Counted from the stretch's first letter, positions 1 through 8,718 are shown. The stretch: DNA of 64,000 nt from an uncultured Bacilli bacterium (GCA_934141245.1 CAKPCB010000006.1:17298-81297); one strand, 5' to 3'. Program-made: numbers and translations. The notes: generated by a model not told the origin, from the sequence alone.

Positions 1-377
1 AATTTATCTTCTTTATTATCATCTTGTTCTGCCAAGTTAACAATTTCTTCTTTTTCTTCAATATTGTCTATTGAAAGTGAAATATTTAATTTCATTCTTT
101 CTTCATCAATTATTTCATAAGTAAAATCATCTATATCTAGAGTTACATTTGTAGTATCATACTTTTCATCTATTTCAATATCTACAGGAATTTTATATGA
201 AAATTCTTCATCAATTTGACTAGCCTGTGTCATTTTGTACGTTCCTTCTAATATAAAATGACCACTAATAAGATTGTTTTCTTTAATTCTTAAAGTATGT
301 TCCAATGATATACTAGTTATCTTTGAAACCATTGTTTTAAACTCGATTTCTTTTGTAAAAGGTATTATCTTTTTCAT
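1..377 (-). CDS. spoVID: SpoVID-like spore coat/morphogenesis protein, N-terminal part (cut by window edge)
   Basis: Open reading frame of 125 codons running off the left edge; the start ATG (375-377) has a GGAAGGA ribosome binding site just upstream. The visible N-terminal domain follows the pattern of Bacillus SpoVID: an early ISLEHTLRI stretch, an LEGTYK strand, FSYKIPVDIEI and DIDDFTYEII, then an acidic tail beginning (EEKEEIVNLAEQDD). In Bacillus, SpoVID sits on the forespore surface and drives coat encasement together with SpoIVA, using a C-terminal LysM domain. The LysM part would lie outside the window, so it cannot be confirmed. The presence of cotE and spoIVFAB in the same window supports a spore role. 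It could instead be another member of the same beta-rich domain family. Confidence 0.6.
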   Translation of the reverse strand, partial: MKKIIPFTKEIEFKTMVSKITSISLEHTLRIKENNLISGHFILEGTYKMTQASQIDEEFSYKIPVDIEIDEKYDTTNVTLDIDDFTYEIIDEERMKLNISLSIDNIEEKEEIVNLAEQDDNKEDK

Positions 378-428
378 TTTATCAGTCCTTCCTAGTTAAA
401 TAGTATGCATAAAGAACATATATATAAC

Positions 429-453
429 AAAAAAAGTTGATGAAAATCAACTT
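429..453 (-). terminator. Rho-independent terminator of the second GntR-ABC operon
   Basis: Perfect 8-bp stem AAGTTGAT/ATCAACTT (434-441 with 446-453) and a 4-nt loop, followed on the minus strand by a run of U. It lies 11 bp beyond the stop of the ABC permease. Confidence 0.85.
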
Positions 454-463
454 TTATTAAAGA

Positions 464-1255
464 CTATTCAACGTTTACACCTTTATTAAATGTTCTTTTA
501 TTAAAGATATAATATATAACTAGTAAAGATAAATATGCTATCATCGCAATATATATAATTTTGGTTATTAGGCTTGCACTTGAAAGATTATTTGTTGTAA
601 ATAAAAGCATAATATTTTTATCAAATATACCTGCTACAAACAAGAATAACAATGTTATCATTTGTGAAACAAGATAAGTTACTACACCTATTATTACAGA
701 ATATACTATTTTATTTGAATTCTTTCTATGGCCTAAAATCATTCCAGTGTATCCCGCTTGAATTATACATATCATTTCTAGTGAGAATATTGCTAGAAAA
801 TCAAATATAATTTCAAATATTGACATATTATAAGCTTTTGAAATATTTGTCAATGCATCTTTTAGAAAAGTAAATTTCATCTGATCATAATATGCAATAA
901 ATATTATTAATATAATTACTAAAGCACTAACAAGCATACTGATAATTGACATTAAGAATTTTGATTGATATAACAGCTTTCTTTCTACAGGTAATGTATG
1001 TGTTAAATATGATTCATCACCATATAAATTATTTCTAAATCTAACCCAAACTCTCATAATATTATTAATCAATATATTAGCAATCATAGATATTGTAATA
1101 CCACTACATATTTTACCAATTATTTCACATACAAATGAGTCATTAATACTTAAAAATATTCTAGTTATAATAGCAGATAAAATTCCTAATATATAGAAAA
1201 CTGATAAAAATTTAAATATACTTTTTAAATCATATTTTAATAATTTCTTTAACAT
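464..1255 (-). CDS. ABC-2 type transporter permease subunit
   Basis: Protein of 263 aa with about six hydrophobic segments: near residues 15-35, 50-68, 100-125, 145-165, 180-212 and 235-255. There is no enzymatic motif. It starts 7 bp inside the end of the preceding ABC ATPase gene, with AGGAGG 8 nt upstream of the ATG, so the two are translationally coupled. It is the membrane partner of that ATPase in a GntR-ATPase-permease operon, the arrangement of YtrA/YtrB-type systems that respond to cell-envelope stress in Bacilli. The substrate cannot be read from sequence; lipid, peptide antibiotic or envelope-stress relief are all possible. Confidence 0.85.
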   Translation of the reverse strand: MLKKLLKYDLKSIFKFLSVFYILGILSAIITRIFLSINDSFVCEIIGKICSGITISMIANILINNIMRVWVRFRNNLYGDESYLTHTLPVERKLLYQSKFLMSIISMLVSALVIILIIFIAYYDQMKFTFLKDALTNISKAYNMSIFEIIFDFLAIFSLEMICIIQAGYTGMILGHRKNSNKIVYSVIIGVVTYLVSQMITLLFLFVAGIFDKNIMLLFTTNNLSSASLITKIIYIAMIAYLSLLVIYYIFNKRTFNKGVNVE

Positions 1256-1944
1256 TTAAATGACCTCCTAAAAATCTCATCAATACTTGCATTTTCTTTT
1301 TCTCTTAACTCATCAGTAGAGGATGATAAAACAACACGACCCTTTTCAATAAATATAACTTCATCTAAGATTCTTTCAATGTCGCTTATCAAATGTGTAG
1401 ATATTATAATACTTGCACCATCATTAAAATTGGTAAGTATAGTATCTAATATATAATCTCTAGTTGCAGGATCAACTCCACCCAATGGTTCATCTAATAT
1501 ATATAAGTCTGCCTCTCTAGACATAACAAGTACAAGTTGAACTTTTTCTTGCATTCCCTTACTCATACTTGAAAGTTTTTGATTTATATCCAAGTCAAGA
1601 TCATTAAATAGTTTAAATGCTTTTTTTGAATCAAAGTTATCATAAAATTCTTTAAAATACTTTACAACATCATTTAATGTCATTGTCTTATCAAGATATG
1701 TCCTCTCTGGTAAATATGAAATTATTTTTTTACTTTCAACACCAATATGTTTACCATTAACTAAAACCTCTCCACTTGTAGGAGTAAGTAAATCATTCAT
1801 TAATTTAATTAAAGTAGTTTTTCCTTGACCATTTCTACCTAATAAACCCACTATTTTACCCCTTGGAATAGTTAAATTAATATCTTTTAATACACTTTTA
1901 CTTCCATAACTTTTACATAAATGTTTACACTCTAATAATTCCAT
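1249..1944 (-). CDS. ABC transporter ATP-binding protein
   Basis: Complete 231-aa nucleotide-binding domain. Walker A is GRNGQGKTT (near residue 36), the signature is LSSMSKGM (slightly degenerate, S-K-G in place of SGGQ), Walker B is LYILDEPLGG (near 147) and the H-loop is STHL. The start overlaps the GntR stop by one base and the end overlaps the permease start by 7 bp, so GntR, ATPase and permease form one transcript. It energises the permease encoded immediately downstream. The short C-terminal tail is typical of two-component ABC-2 exporters. Confidence 0.93.
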   Translation of the reverse strand: MELLECKHLCKSYGSKSVLKDINLTIPRGKIVGLLGRNGQGKTTLIKLMNDLLTPTSGEVLVNGKHIGVESKKIISYLPERTYLDKTMTLNDVVKYFKEFYDNFDSKKAFKLFNDLDLDINQKLSSMSKGMQEKVQLVLVMSREADLYILDEPLGGVDPATRDYILDTILTNFNDGASIIISTHLISDIERILDEVIFIEKGRVVLSSSTDELREKENASIDEIFRRSFKC

Positions 1945-2309
1945 TATTCTTTTTCCTCCATTTCATTTAAATAATTTATTGAATCATTTTTCAAAAAGCC
2001 AATGTTTTTCATACTATTTAAGTACTTAGTTGATAATTCATATGCATAGTCCATTTTATGCTTCTGAATTAGTTCTTTATCATTAGTTACAAATTTACCA
2101 TTTGTTCTTTCAGTATATATAAGTCCAGCATTTTCAAGTTCCATTAGTGCTCTTTGTACTGTGTTTGGATTTACTTTATATTTTAACGCTAACTCCCTAA
2201 CAGACAGTAATCTCTTACCAGATTTAATTGCACCAGATATTATATTTATCTTTATTTGTTCAACTAACTGTATATATATTGGAATGTTATTGTCAAAGTC
2301 AAAATTCAT
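1944..2309 (-). CDS. GntR-family transcriptional regulator (YtrA type)
   Basis: Protein of 121 aa with an N-terminal winged helix (IPIYIQLVEQIKINI, then SGKRLLSVRELALKYKVN) and only a short C-terminal helical tail, the size of the YtrA subfamily. GGGAGG lies 6 nt before the ATG. It is the first gene of an operon with an ABC ATPase and permease. YtrA regulators usually repress their own operon and are relieved by cell-wall-active compounds; that is family knowledge, not visible here. It is about half-identical in layout to the GntR at 3859-4251. Confidence 0.92.
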   Translation of the reverse strand: MNFDFDNNIPIYIQLVEQIKINIISGAIKSGKRLLSVRELALKYKVNPNTVQRALMELENAGLIYTERTNGKFVTNDKELIQKHKMDYAYELSTKYLNSMKNIGFLKNDSINYLNEMEEKE

Positions 2310-2341
2310 ATTTTACCTCCCTGTATCAGTTAACCAACACA

Positions 2342-2370
2342 ATAGTACATCGTTATCAAAAAAATGTCAA
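2342..2370 (-). promoter_or_regulatory. Sigma-A-type promoter of the second GntR-ABC operon
   Basis: On the minus strand a perfect -35 TTGACA (2365-2370), a 17-nt spacer and -10 TACTAT (2342-2347) precede the GntR gene by about 30 nt. It lies just downstream of the terminator of the neighbouring operon, so the two operons are independent units. Confidence 0.75.
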
Positions 2371-2392
2371 TAAAAAAAGGCATTAAATGCCT
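2371..2392 (-). terminator. Rho-independent terminator of the first GntR-ABC operon
   Basis: Stem AGGCAT/ATGCCT (2378-2383 with 2387-2392) followed on the minus strand by seven U residues. It overlaps the stop codon of the permease at 2391. Confidence 0.8.
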
Positions 2393-3017
2393 AAAATTCT
2401 TTCTTCAAAAAAATATTCTTTGATATATTGTATGATATTATTAATGATCCTACTATTAATATAGGTATAATAATAAACCAAAAGTTTTCAAATATTTTTT
2501 CTAAACCACTTAGATTGGAAACATTAATTATTTTAGATACAGCAGTAATAATCCCCATCACCAAGAAAGCACATACAAATAAATATATTCTTCCTTTTTC
2601 TGCTCCATATTTAAATATAAGTGGAAACATAACAGAAATAGCAAATACTGTACCAACAACACATCCAATTAAGTATGACATAGTTAAGTTAAAATCCACA
2701 TTGGCAAATAGACTTGTTAGTGTTATTACTAAAATACTTATAACAATTGAAACAGCAAGAAATATTAACCCAGAAAAGTATTTTGCTTTAACAATATTTT
2801 TTCTGCCACATGGAAACGATATAGCATATGGATTCCAATTATTAAAGTCATCATAACTAAATGTAGAAACAAAAAACATAGTTGCTAAAAATGGAAGAAA
2901 ATATGAAGCACTAAAACTGCCATCTAAGGACATAATGATAAAAACAAGTGAAATAATAATATATGCCTTTGTATTTTGTTTTGCAAATAACAAATCTTTT
3001 TTTATTAAACCTATCAT
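2391..3017 (-). CDS. ABC-2 transporter permease
   Basis: Protein of 208 aa with about six membrane segments (two in the first 55 residues, then near 80-100, 110-130, 145-165 and 180-200). It begins MIGLIKKDLLFAKQN, the usual start of ABC-2 permeases that pair with YtrB-like ATPases. GGGGGAG lies 6 nt before the ATG. Its start directly abuts the stop of the ABC ATPase. It is the last gene of the GntR-ATPase-permease operon, ending in a terminator that overlaps its stop. The substrate is unknown. Confidence 0.85.
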   Translation of the reverse strand: MIGLIKKDLLFAKQNTKAYIIISLVFIIMSLDGSFSASYFLPFLATMFFVSTFSYDDFNNWNPYAISFPCGRKNIVKAKYFSGLIFLAVSIVISILVITLTSLFANVDFNLTMSYLIGCVVGTVFAISVMFPLIFKYGAEKGRIYLFVCAFLVMGIITAVSKIINVSNLSGLEKIFENFWFIIIPILIVGSLIISYNISKNIFLKKEF

Positions 3018-3872
3018 TTAAATCTCCCCCTTTATAATAATTAACATTAAGTTCTCTAAAGTTACGTTGTCAACAATATAATCTTTATACTTCTTTTTTA
3101 TCTTTTTCTTATCCGAAACTAAAATTTCATAACTGTATTTAGTCTTTCTATATTTAACAATATCATCATGATCAATTTTAGAAAATGAATCTATATCACA
3201 TTTAAGAATTCCATAATTATCTAAAATTTCATCTTTATTCTTATTTAGAATTATCTTACCACTATCAATAAATACTATTTGATCCGCTATCTCTTCTAAA
3301 TCACTAGTTATATGTGATGATAATACTACTGTGTTTTCTTCATTCTGTATAAAATCTAAAAATATATCTAAAACTTCATTCCTTACTACTGGATCAAGTC
3401 CACTTGTTGCTTCATCCATTATCAAAAGCTTAGGTTTATGTGCTAAAGCAGTTGCAATTTCTACCTTTTTTCTCATACCTTTAGACATTGTTTTCAATTG
3501 TTGATTATCATTAATACCAAATCTTTCTAAATAATCATAAAATAAATCCCTGTCCCAGTTTTTATATATATCTTGCATAATACTATTTATATTTTTAGGC
3601 GATAATATTTCAGGAAAGAACATGTTATCTAATACAACACCAATATCTTCTTTTACTAATTCATCATATTTTGAAATATCTTTATCAAAAATTTTTATAC
3701 TTCCATTATCCACTTTTATTATGTTAAGAATTGACTTAATTAATGTGGTTTTACCTGCACCATTTTCTCCTATTAAACCCACTATCATACCACTTGGTAT
3801 ATTTAAATCAATACTTCCTAATTTAAAATTCTTATATTTCTTTTCCAAATTATTTATTTCAATCGCATTCAT
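3018..3872 (-). CDS. ABC transporter ATP-binding protein with C-terminal extension
   Basis: 284 aa from the chosen ATG (3870-3872), which has GAGGAGG 8 nt upstream; a 12-residue longer reading to 3908 has no such site. Walker A is GENGAGKTT, the signature is LKTMSKGM, Walker B is LLIMDEATSG and the switch is SSHI. After the ~215-aa nucleotide-binding domain there is a C-terminal region of about 70 residues rich in Lys and Tyr, found in YtrB/BcrA-like exporters. It overlaps the GntR stop by 14 bp and abuts the permease, so the three genes are co-translated. Confidence 0.93.
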   Translation of the reverse strand: MNAIEINNLEKKYKNFKLGSIDLNIPSGMIVGLIGENGAGKTTLIKSILNIIKVDNGSIKIFDKDISKYDELVKEDIGVVLDNMFFPEILSPKNINSIMQDIYKNWDRDLFYDYLERFGINDNQQLKTMSKGMRKKVEIATALAHKPKLLIMDEATSGLDPVVRNEVLDIFLDFIQNEENTVVLSSHITSDLEEIADQIVFIDSGKIILNKNKDEILDNYGILKCDIDSFSKIDHDDIVKYRKTKYSYEILVSDKKKIKKKYKDYIVDNVTLENLMLIIIKGEI

Positions 3873-4251
3873 TATCTTTTCCCTCCTCATAATAAATATT
3901 AAAAGCATTAATTATATCATTTTTTTCAATGTTATACTTTTTAGCAATACTAATAATCTCAAAGATATAGTTCTCAATATCTTTTTGTGCCTTTTCAAGA
4001 ATTAAGTTATTACTTTCAACTGCAACAAAACTTCCTTTACCCTGTCTAGTTATAATATAGCCTTCTTCTTCTAACTCATCATATGCTTTTTTAATTGTCA
4101 TAACACTTATTCTAATATCTTTTGCCAAAGCTCTTATAGATGGTAAAAGTTCATTTTCTTGTAAATCACCATCCAATATTTGTTTAATTATACTGTTTTT
4201 TATCTGCTCATATATTGGAACATTGCTATTATTTGATATAATTATATTCAT
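3859..4251 (-). CDS. GntR-family transcriptional regulator (YtrA type)
   Basis: 130 aa. The winged-helix domain is IPIYEQIKNSIIKQI, then ENELLPSIRALAKDIRIS and a wing ending in ITRQGKGSFVA, followed by a short helical tail, which fits the YtrA group. It is the first gene of an operon with an ABC ATPase and permease. The inverted repeat at 4260-4286 over its promoter is the likely operator. It is a paralogue of the GntR at 1944-2309; the two operons probably arose by duplication or respond to different signals. Confidence 0.92.
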   Translation of the reverse strand: MNIIISNNSNVPIYEQIKNSIIKQILDGDLQENELLPSIRALAKDIRISVMTIKKAYDELEEEGYIITRQGKGSFVAVESNNLILEKAQKDIENYIFEIISIAKKYNIEKNDIINAFNIYYEEGKDNECD

Positions 4252-4259
4252 ACTACCTC

Positions 4260-4301
4260 CACTGTTATAACTAATATATAACAGTGTATAACAGCTGTCA
4301 A
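4260..4301 (-). promoter_or_regulatory. Promoter with overlapping GntR operator
   Basis: Minus-strand -35 TTGACA (4296-4301), a 17-nt spacer and -10 TATATT (4273-4278). A perfect 9-bp inverted repeat, CACTGTTAT N9 ATAACAGTG (4260-4268 and 4278-4286), covers the -10 and the start region, ending against the ribosome binding site of the GntR gene. This geometry fits autorepression by the GntR protein; binding itself is inference. Confidence 0.7.
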
Positions 4302-4310
4302 TATGAAACT

Positions 4311-4335
4311 AAAAAAATCTCCATAATATGAAGAT
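4311..4335 (-). terminator. Rho-independent terminator of the SipW/TasA-like operon
   Basis: Stem ATCTTCAT/ATGGAGAT on the minus strand (4317-4335, one G-U pair, 3-nt loop) followed by seven U residues (4311-4317). It sits just after the stop of the large surface protein. Confidence 0.8.
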
Positions 4336-4337
4336 CT

Positions 4338-6257
4338 TTAATTTTTATTATATAGTTGTGTTGGATACATATCATAAAACCAATTCCAGTTATCTTGGGG
4401 AATAAATGGATCAGTTTCTGTACCTGTTCCCGATAATATAGTATCATTTTTTAAATATATAATAGCTCTTACTTTTTGATTATAATAACCTGTTCTTGAA
4501 AGAATTTCATTTCCAACATTAGGATATAATACCCAAAAGTCATTATCGACCCCTCCTGGACAACCAGTCATAGTAAACTGTTCTGTATCTGATCCTAACC
4601 AACTGTTTTCTCTAAAATCTTTAGAATTTAACTGGCTTTTTCTTATGTTGTAAATTACGTCTAAAGAACCATTGGCTTTTAAGTAATCACTTACAGTAGG
4701 AAGTGCAACTTTACTTTTAAAATCTACTGAGGTTCCACCTGCTATCTTTGCATCATTTGTTCTTTCCTCATTGATAATATCTAAAATACTATAATCTTTA
4801 TCTCTAGACATAACTCCCGCATAGAATGTTGCATTATCTATATGTGAATTATCACTTGTAAAATCTACTTTTATTTTATTTGAATCTTTTTCATCATATA
4901 TCCTGTTATTTGGAATCCAGTCACCACTCCACGATTTATAAAATGATGTTTTATATAATTTTGAATACCATGCCTCATATCCATAACTCTTATCTGATAG
5001 TGGTGCAATCAACTTTACTGTATCATTCTCTGCAATATTAACTATTCTAAAAGTTGTATTAGCAAACGCTACATAATTATTAACCGTTTTACCACTGTAA
5101 TAATACTTACTTGAATAAGGTATATTTGGATCATATCCAGTATCTATTGTATCTTTCCATAAACCAGATCCAACTTCCAAATTACTTGAACCAGTTCCAA
5201 CATATTCTTGTCTTTGTAGTATGTACCTTCCACCAACATCCCATCTTACTAAAATTTCTCTTAAATATTCTTTTTCATTTCCAATGTTATCAATTGCTTT
5301 GTATGTAACTAAATATCTTCCTACTTGTAAAAATTCATTAGTATCTGATATTAAATTTCCATTATATGTTGTAATAACTTCTTTAATGCCACTCTTTTTA
5401 TCTTCATATGTCATATTACCAATCAATCTATTTGAATCACCAAGAGTTACAATTAAAGTCTGATCATTAGTATCTTTATCGATATAATCAAATGTAAGTA
5501 TTGGAGGTTCTTTATCAATTTTTGTTATTTCTACATCAGTAGTTTCACTAATTGCACCATCACTATTTTTAACTTTTACTTTTACTAGTTGATTTTCAAA
5601 AAATGTTTTACTACAAATAGAACTACTATCACTAGTATATACTGCATCCTGCCATGTGGAACCATCATCAAATGAACAATACCTGATTTGATCATTTCCT
5701 TCCTTTGGAACCACTTGTAATACTACATCATCCTTAGTCCAATTAGTAGGATTACCAACAATATCATAACCATCTGGCGATATAATTGTTATCTTATGAT
5801 TTTCACACTTTTCATATGGCACAGTTGTACATATACTCATGGTCATATTTTCAGAAACTTTTTTCTCATTTATTTGAGCAAGTTTAATATTTATAGTATC
5901 ACTACTATTTTTACCACCAATTAATGTAGATTTATATTCACCAGTAACATTATCATACTGAGAACCATTAATATTAAGTGCATATGTATCATTAGACCAT
6001 TTAATTATATAATTAATATCCTTTTCAGTATAACCGGAAACATCATAATTGTTTATTAAAAATGAGAAATGTGCATCTACACTATATGTAATATTTAGAT
6101 CTGATGCAGTTGTTTCAAAATAAAACGGTGTACTTTTAACAACAACATTGCTAGTAATATCCTTATAGTATTTAGAATATGCAAGAGGTATAATAACAAA
6201 AGAAATAATAACTAAAAATATTAAACTAATTTTAACATATATATTACTCTTGCTCAT
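4338..6257 (-). CDS. Large exported surface protein with YSKY-type signal and Ig-like repeats
   Basis: 639 aa. An N-terminal hydrophobic helix (about residues 9-29) is followed by YSKYYKDITSN, the same Y-(A/S)-K-Y motif seen after the helix in the TasA-like proteins upstream, so it is probably a SipW substrate. Residues ~30-170 look like a TasA/camelysin beta-domain. Residues ~170-340 contain Ig/cadherin-like modules (DKEPPILTFDY, VTYKAIDNIGNE). The C-terminal ~270 residues (FRIVNIAENDTVKLI ... VRAIIYLKND, then GTGTETDPFI) resemble the DUF6273-like adhesive domains of Firmicutes surface proteins. There is no LPXTG. AAGGAGG lies 5 nt before the ATG. It is the last gene of the operon. Confidence 0.75.
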   Translation of the reverse strand: MSKSNIYVKISLIFLVIISFVIIPLAYSKYYKDITSNVVVKSTPFYFETTASDLNITYSVDAHFSFLINNYDVSGYTEKDINYIIKWSNDTYALNINGSQYDNVTGEYKSTLIGGKNSSDTINIKLAQINEKKVSENMTMSICTTVPYEKCENHKITIISPDGYDIVGNPTNWTKDDVVLQVVPKEGNDQIRYCSFDDGSTWQDAVYTSDSSSICSKTFFENQLVKVKVKNSDGAISETTDVEITKIDKEPPILTFDYIDKDTNDQTLIVTLGDSNRLIGNMTYEDKKSGIKEVITTYNGNLISDTNEFLQVGRYLVTYKAIDNIGNEKEYLREILVRWDVGGRYILQRQEYVGTGSSNLEVGSGLWKDTIDTGYDPNIPYSSKYYYSGKTVNNYVAFANTTFRIVNIAENDTVKLIAPLSDKSYGYEAWYSKLYKTSFYKSWSGDWIPNNRIYDEKDSNKIKVDFTSDNSHIDNATFYAGVMSRDKDYSILDIINEERTNDAKIAGGTSVDFKSKVALPTVSDYLKANGSLDVIYNIRKSQLNSKDFRENSWLGSDTEQFTMTGCPGGVDNDFWVLYPNVGNEILSRTGYYNQKVRAIIYLKNDTILSGTGTETDPFIPQDNWNWFYDMYPTQLYNKN

Positions 6258-6270
6258 ATTATCCTCCTTA

Positions 6271-6762
6271 TTAATCTTGTTGTTCCGCTATGATATTAAT
6301 TGAAATTGTATCAATCATTCCTGCATACTTTGAATCTTTTAAATTATAGTCCCAAGTTATAACAAGTTTATAACTATCTGTTGTATTTACATCTTTTTCC
6401 AAATAATTATTTTGTAATTCTTTTTCATTTCCAGATAAAACCAAATTATCATTTTTATAAAGCTTTAACTCTATAGGTAAGTTATTGGTCCTATTGATTT
6501 TTAAAGTATAGTTAAGATTTACTTCACTTGATTCTGATGCATTAAAATTTTTAACATTAAAATTAAATTCTTTTGTACACCCTGGATAAAGATTTTCATC
6601 TAATTCAATTGGTATTTCTGTATTACTATCTGATAAGAACACAAATGATGCGATTTGAGTACCAGAAGTAAGTGGTATTGAAGAAGAATACTTAGAATAT
6701 GTCTTAACCGGACTCTTAACTAGTATCAATATAAGAACAAATAACTTAATATACTTCATCAT
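6271..6762 (-). CDS. TasA/camelysin-like exported protein
   Basis: 163 aa from the chosen ATG at 6760-6762, preceded by AAGGGG at 9 nt; an upstream reading from 6798 would overlap the SipW gene by 32 bp and has no site. Features are an N-terminal hydrophobic helix, then the motif YSKYSSSIPLTSG and a beta-rich domain with NLYPGCTKEFNFNVKN, matching the PGxxxxFxFxVxN strand of TasA/camelysin proteins. The family forms extracellular fibres or cell-surface proteases/adhesins in Bacillus. It follows a SipW peptidase gene by 4 nt, which points to processing by that enzyme. It has one Cys (in PGCTKEF) and no proteolytic motif. Confidence 0.75.
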   Translation of the reverse strand: MMKYIKLFVLILILVKSPVKTYSKYSSSIPLTSGTQIASFVFLSDSNTEIPIELDENLYPGCTKEFNFNVKNFNASESSEVNLNYTLKINRTNNLPIELKLYKNDNLVLSGNEKELQNNYLEKDVNTTDSYKLVITWDYNLKDSKYAGMIDTISINIIAEQQD

Positions 6763-6766
6763 ACTA

Positions 6767-7261
6767 CTATTCCCCTTCATTTTTTGTTTTTTTATCAAAG
6801 AATGCCATTACTAAAAATAAAAGCACTATAATCATTATTATAATTGGATTTTTAAATACATGTAATAAAATACCTAATCCTGTTATTTTAAATATTACTT
6901 TTCCTACGACATTATCAAATGTAGTAGGATCATCTTGAACATTATTAGAATCCCCTTTAGTTATAATATTCTTAGATTCAACTTTCTCAATTCTATGAGT
7001 AGTGTAAAAATTAGTATCCTTAAATGTAATAATATCACCAACTTTATAATCATTACAGTTTAATTTTACAATTACTACATCACCCTTTTTTAATTCGGGC
7101 ATCATACTATTGCTAGCAATCTCAAAATATGTATAACCAAATATCAATGGATAATCTTTCTTCAATATACCAGTTGTTAGAATAGATACAAAATTAATCA
7201 TAAGTATTAGTAAAAACACAGTATAAAATATAACATCAAGTATTTTTTTTAATATTCTCAT
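6767..7261 (-). CDS. sipW: SipW-type signal peptidase I
   Basis: 164 aa with transmembrane helices at about 8-30 and 135-158. The catalytic serine box is ASNSMMPELKKGD, and a histidine lies in the second box YTTHRIEK where bacterial Lep enzymes have Lys. The third box is TKGDSNNVQDD. A Ser-His arrangement marks the ER/SipW class (family S26B), which in Bacillus processes only TasA and TapA. AAGGTG lies 7 nt before the ATG. It is sandwiched between two TasA-like genes, with a second SipW at 8782-9366 in the same operon. Confidence 0.92.
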   Translation of the reverse strand: MRILKKILDVIFYTVFLLILMINFVSILTTGILKKDYPLIFGYTYFEIASNSMMPELKKGDVVIVKLNCNDYKVGDIITFKDTNFYTTHRIEKVESKNIITKGDSNNVQDDPTTFDNVVGKVIFKITGLGILLHVFKNPIIIMIIVLLFLVMAFFDKKTKNEGE

Positions 7262-7263
7262 AC

Positions 7264-7989
7264 CTATTCACCTTCTGCTGTTATATTTATATTTAATTTA
7301 TAATCATCTTTTATATTAAAACCTATATCAGTATCTACATCATCCCTATTATCATTAAATTCCCATTTCCAATCCAAAGTATATGTATTATATTTTTTGG
7401 AATCTAAGCTAATATTAGATAGCTTTATATAGTCTACACTAACCCAATTATTGTCATCACCTACAACATAAGCATTATTTTCCTTTAATCTAAATTTTAA
7501 ATTCAAGTTATAACTGTTCACTTCGGTTAAAGAAAAATCTACATCAACTTTAAAATCATTATTATTTCTTATAATAAATTGATATGAGTTAGATGATCCG
7601 GGTGCAATTATACTTTTATATTGATATGCAGGATTTTCAAAAATTTTTAACTCTTCCTTTCCAAAGATAGTATATTTGTCATATGCAAAGAAGCCACTCT
7701 CATCAAAAGTCGGTATATCATTTAATTTATCTGATGTATCTACATTGCTTGAAGAATTATTCTTTGAAACATTATTAACATTGTTACTCACGTTATTACC
7801 ACATATGCAACTTTTAGTATTTTCACATCTAATATCAAAAATATCAACATTACCTGTTGGAACCAAATAATTTATATTTTCAATACGTCCCAAATAATTA
7901 GAAGTCAAAAAAAACGATATTATAATTATTATAAATATGAAAAGAACAATACTAATTCTTCTATAATTTATATTATTTCTAACTATCAT
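7264..7989 (-). CDS. TasA/camelysin-like exported protein with Asn-rich linker
   Basis: 241 aa. An N-terminal hydrophobic helix (about residues 12-30) is followed by a Cys-containing segment (DIRCENTKSCICG), an Asn/Ser-rich linker (about residues 67-88) and a beta domain. The domain includes IIAPGSSNSYQFIIRN, the characteristic PGSxxxYxFxVxN strand of TasA/camelysin proteins, and WKWEFNDNRDDVDTDIG, also seen in the neighbour at 8068. It lacks the YxKY motif of its three operon partners. Three cysteines (CENTKSCIC) could form disulfides. It lies 2 nt from the SipW start, so they are co-translated. Confidence 0.72.
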   Translation of the reverse strand: MIVRNNINYRRISIVLFIFIIIIISFFLTSNYLGRIENINYLVPTGNVDIFDIRCENTKSCICGNNVSNNVNNVSKNNSSSNVDTSDKLNDIPTFDESGFFAYDKYTIFGKEELKIFENPAYQYKSIIAPGSSNSYQFIIRNNNDFKVDVDFSLTEVNSYNLNLKFRLKENNAYVVGDDNNWVSVDYIKLSNISLDSKKYNTYTLDWKWEFNDNRDDVDTDIGFNIKDDYKLNINITAEGE

Positions 7990-8019
7990 ATAAATTACCC
8001 TTTCTTTTTAGCACTAACC

Positions 8020-8044
8020 AAAGGAAACAGAATGCATTTCCTTT
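8020..8044 (-). promoter_or_regulatory. Intergenic hairpin after the first TasA-like gene
   Basis: Perfect 8-bp inverted repeat AAAGGAAA/TTTCCTTT with a 9-nt loop, in the 78-bp gap between two TasA-like genes. There is no U-run on the minus strand, so it is not a full terminator. It could stabilise the upstream mRNA end or reduce read-through, giving more of the first fibre protein than of later products. Confidence 0.5.
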
Positions 8045-8067
8045 CGTTAATGTTAAAATATTTCATA

Positions 8068-8718
8068 TTAATCAACTTGAGTCAATGTTAAAACTGCTGT
8101 AACTTTTATATCTTGAGTATCCGAATTTGTAGCACTAAATCCTACTGTAGTATCTGCTTGATCCTGTGCCAATATTGCTGCTTTTTTAGCATCCTCTGTT
8201 GTATCAACTGCTTTTGAGTCATCTTCAAATATCCATTTCCAATATATTGTTTTAGTATCCTCTGCCGATCCTATATTTAATCTAGTATTATTAACATTTA
8301 GTTGTGAAATGTCATTTACATAATTTTGACCATCAGTTGACCAAACTAAATTTGCACCCAAATTATTATCTACAGACAATTTATATGAATATACTGCATT
8401 AACTTGTGATTCATTTTTTATCTTAATATCAAACGATCCTTTTGTACCTGGAGCAATGTTATTTGGCGCAACATCATCTTCATTATTACCATCACTATCT
8501 TTAACAGTGGTAAATAAATCTAGTACATATTTTGTTTCATTAGCATCAATAATATCTTTTTTTAGGTCTTTATCATTAATTGTCCATTTCCATCCAGCAA
8601 TTGATGCAGTACTCTCACCAGATACATTTGAAGTATATTTTGCATAAGTTCCAGCTACAAAATATGATCCAACAACTATAAGCATAATCATAGCTAAAAT
8701 AAGTACTTTCTTCTTCAT
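8068..8718 (-). CDS. TasA-like major exported protein
   Basis: 216 aa from the ATG at 8716-8718, which has GGGAGGTG 6 nt upstream (longer reading to 8760 rejected). A helix at residues ~4-24 ends GTYAKYTSNVSGES, matching the TasA/camelysin signal and mature start. The beta domain contains NNIAPGTKGSFDIKIKN, YWKWIFEDD and a C-terminal strand TAVLTLTQVD. The mature protein has no cysteine. TasA is the amyloid fibre subunit of Bacillus biofilm; camelysin is a related surface protein. It is the second gene of the operon, directly after a SipW peptidase. Of the four substrates it looks most like TasA. Confidence 0.82.
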   Translation of the reverse strand: MKKKVLILAMIMLIVVGSYFVAGTYAKYTSNVSGESTASIAGWKWTINDKDLKKDIIDANETKYVLDLFTTVKDSDGNNEDDVAPNNIAPGTKGSFDIKIKNESQVNAVYSYKLSVDNNLGANLVWSTDGQNYVNDISQLNVNNTRLNIGSAEDTKTIYWKWIFEDDSKAVDTTEDAKKAAILAQDQADTTVGFSATNSDTQDIKVTAVLTLTQVD

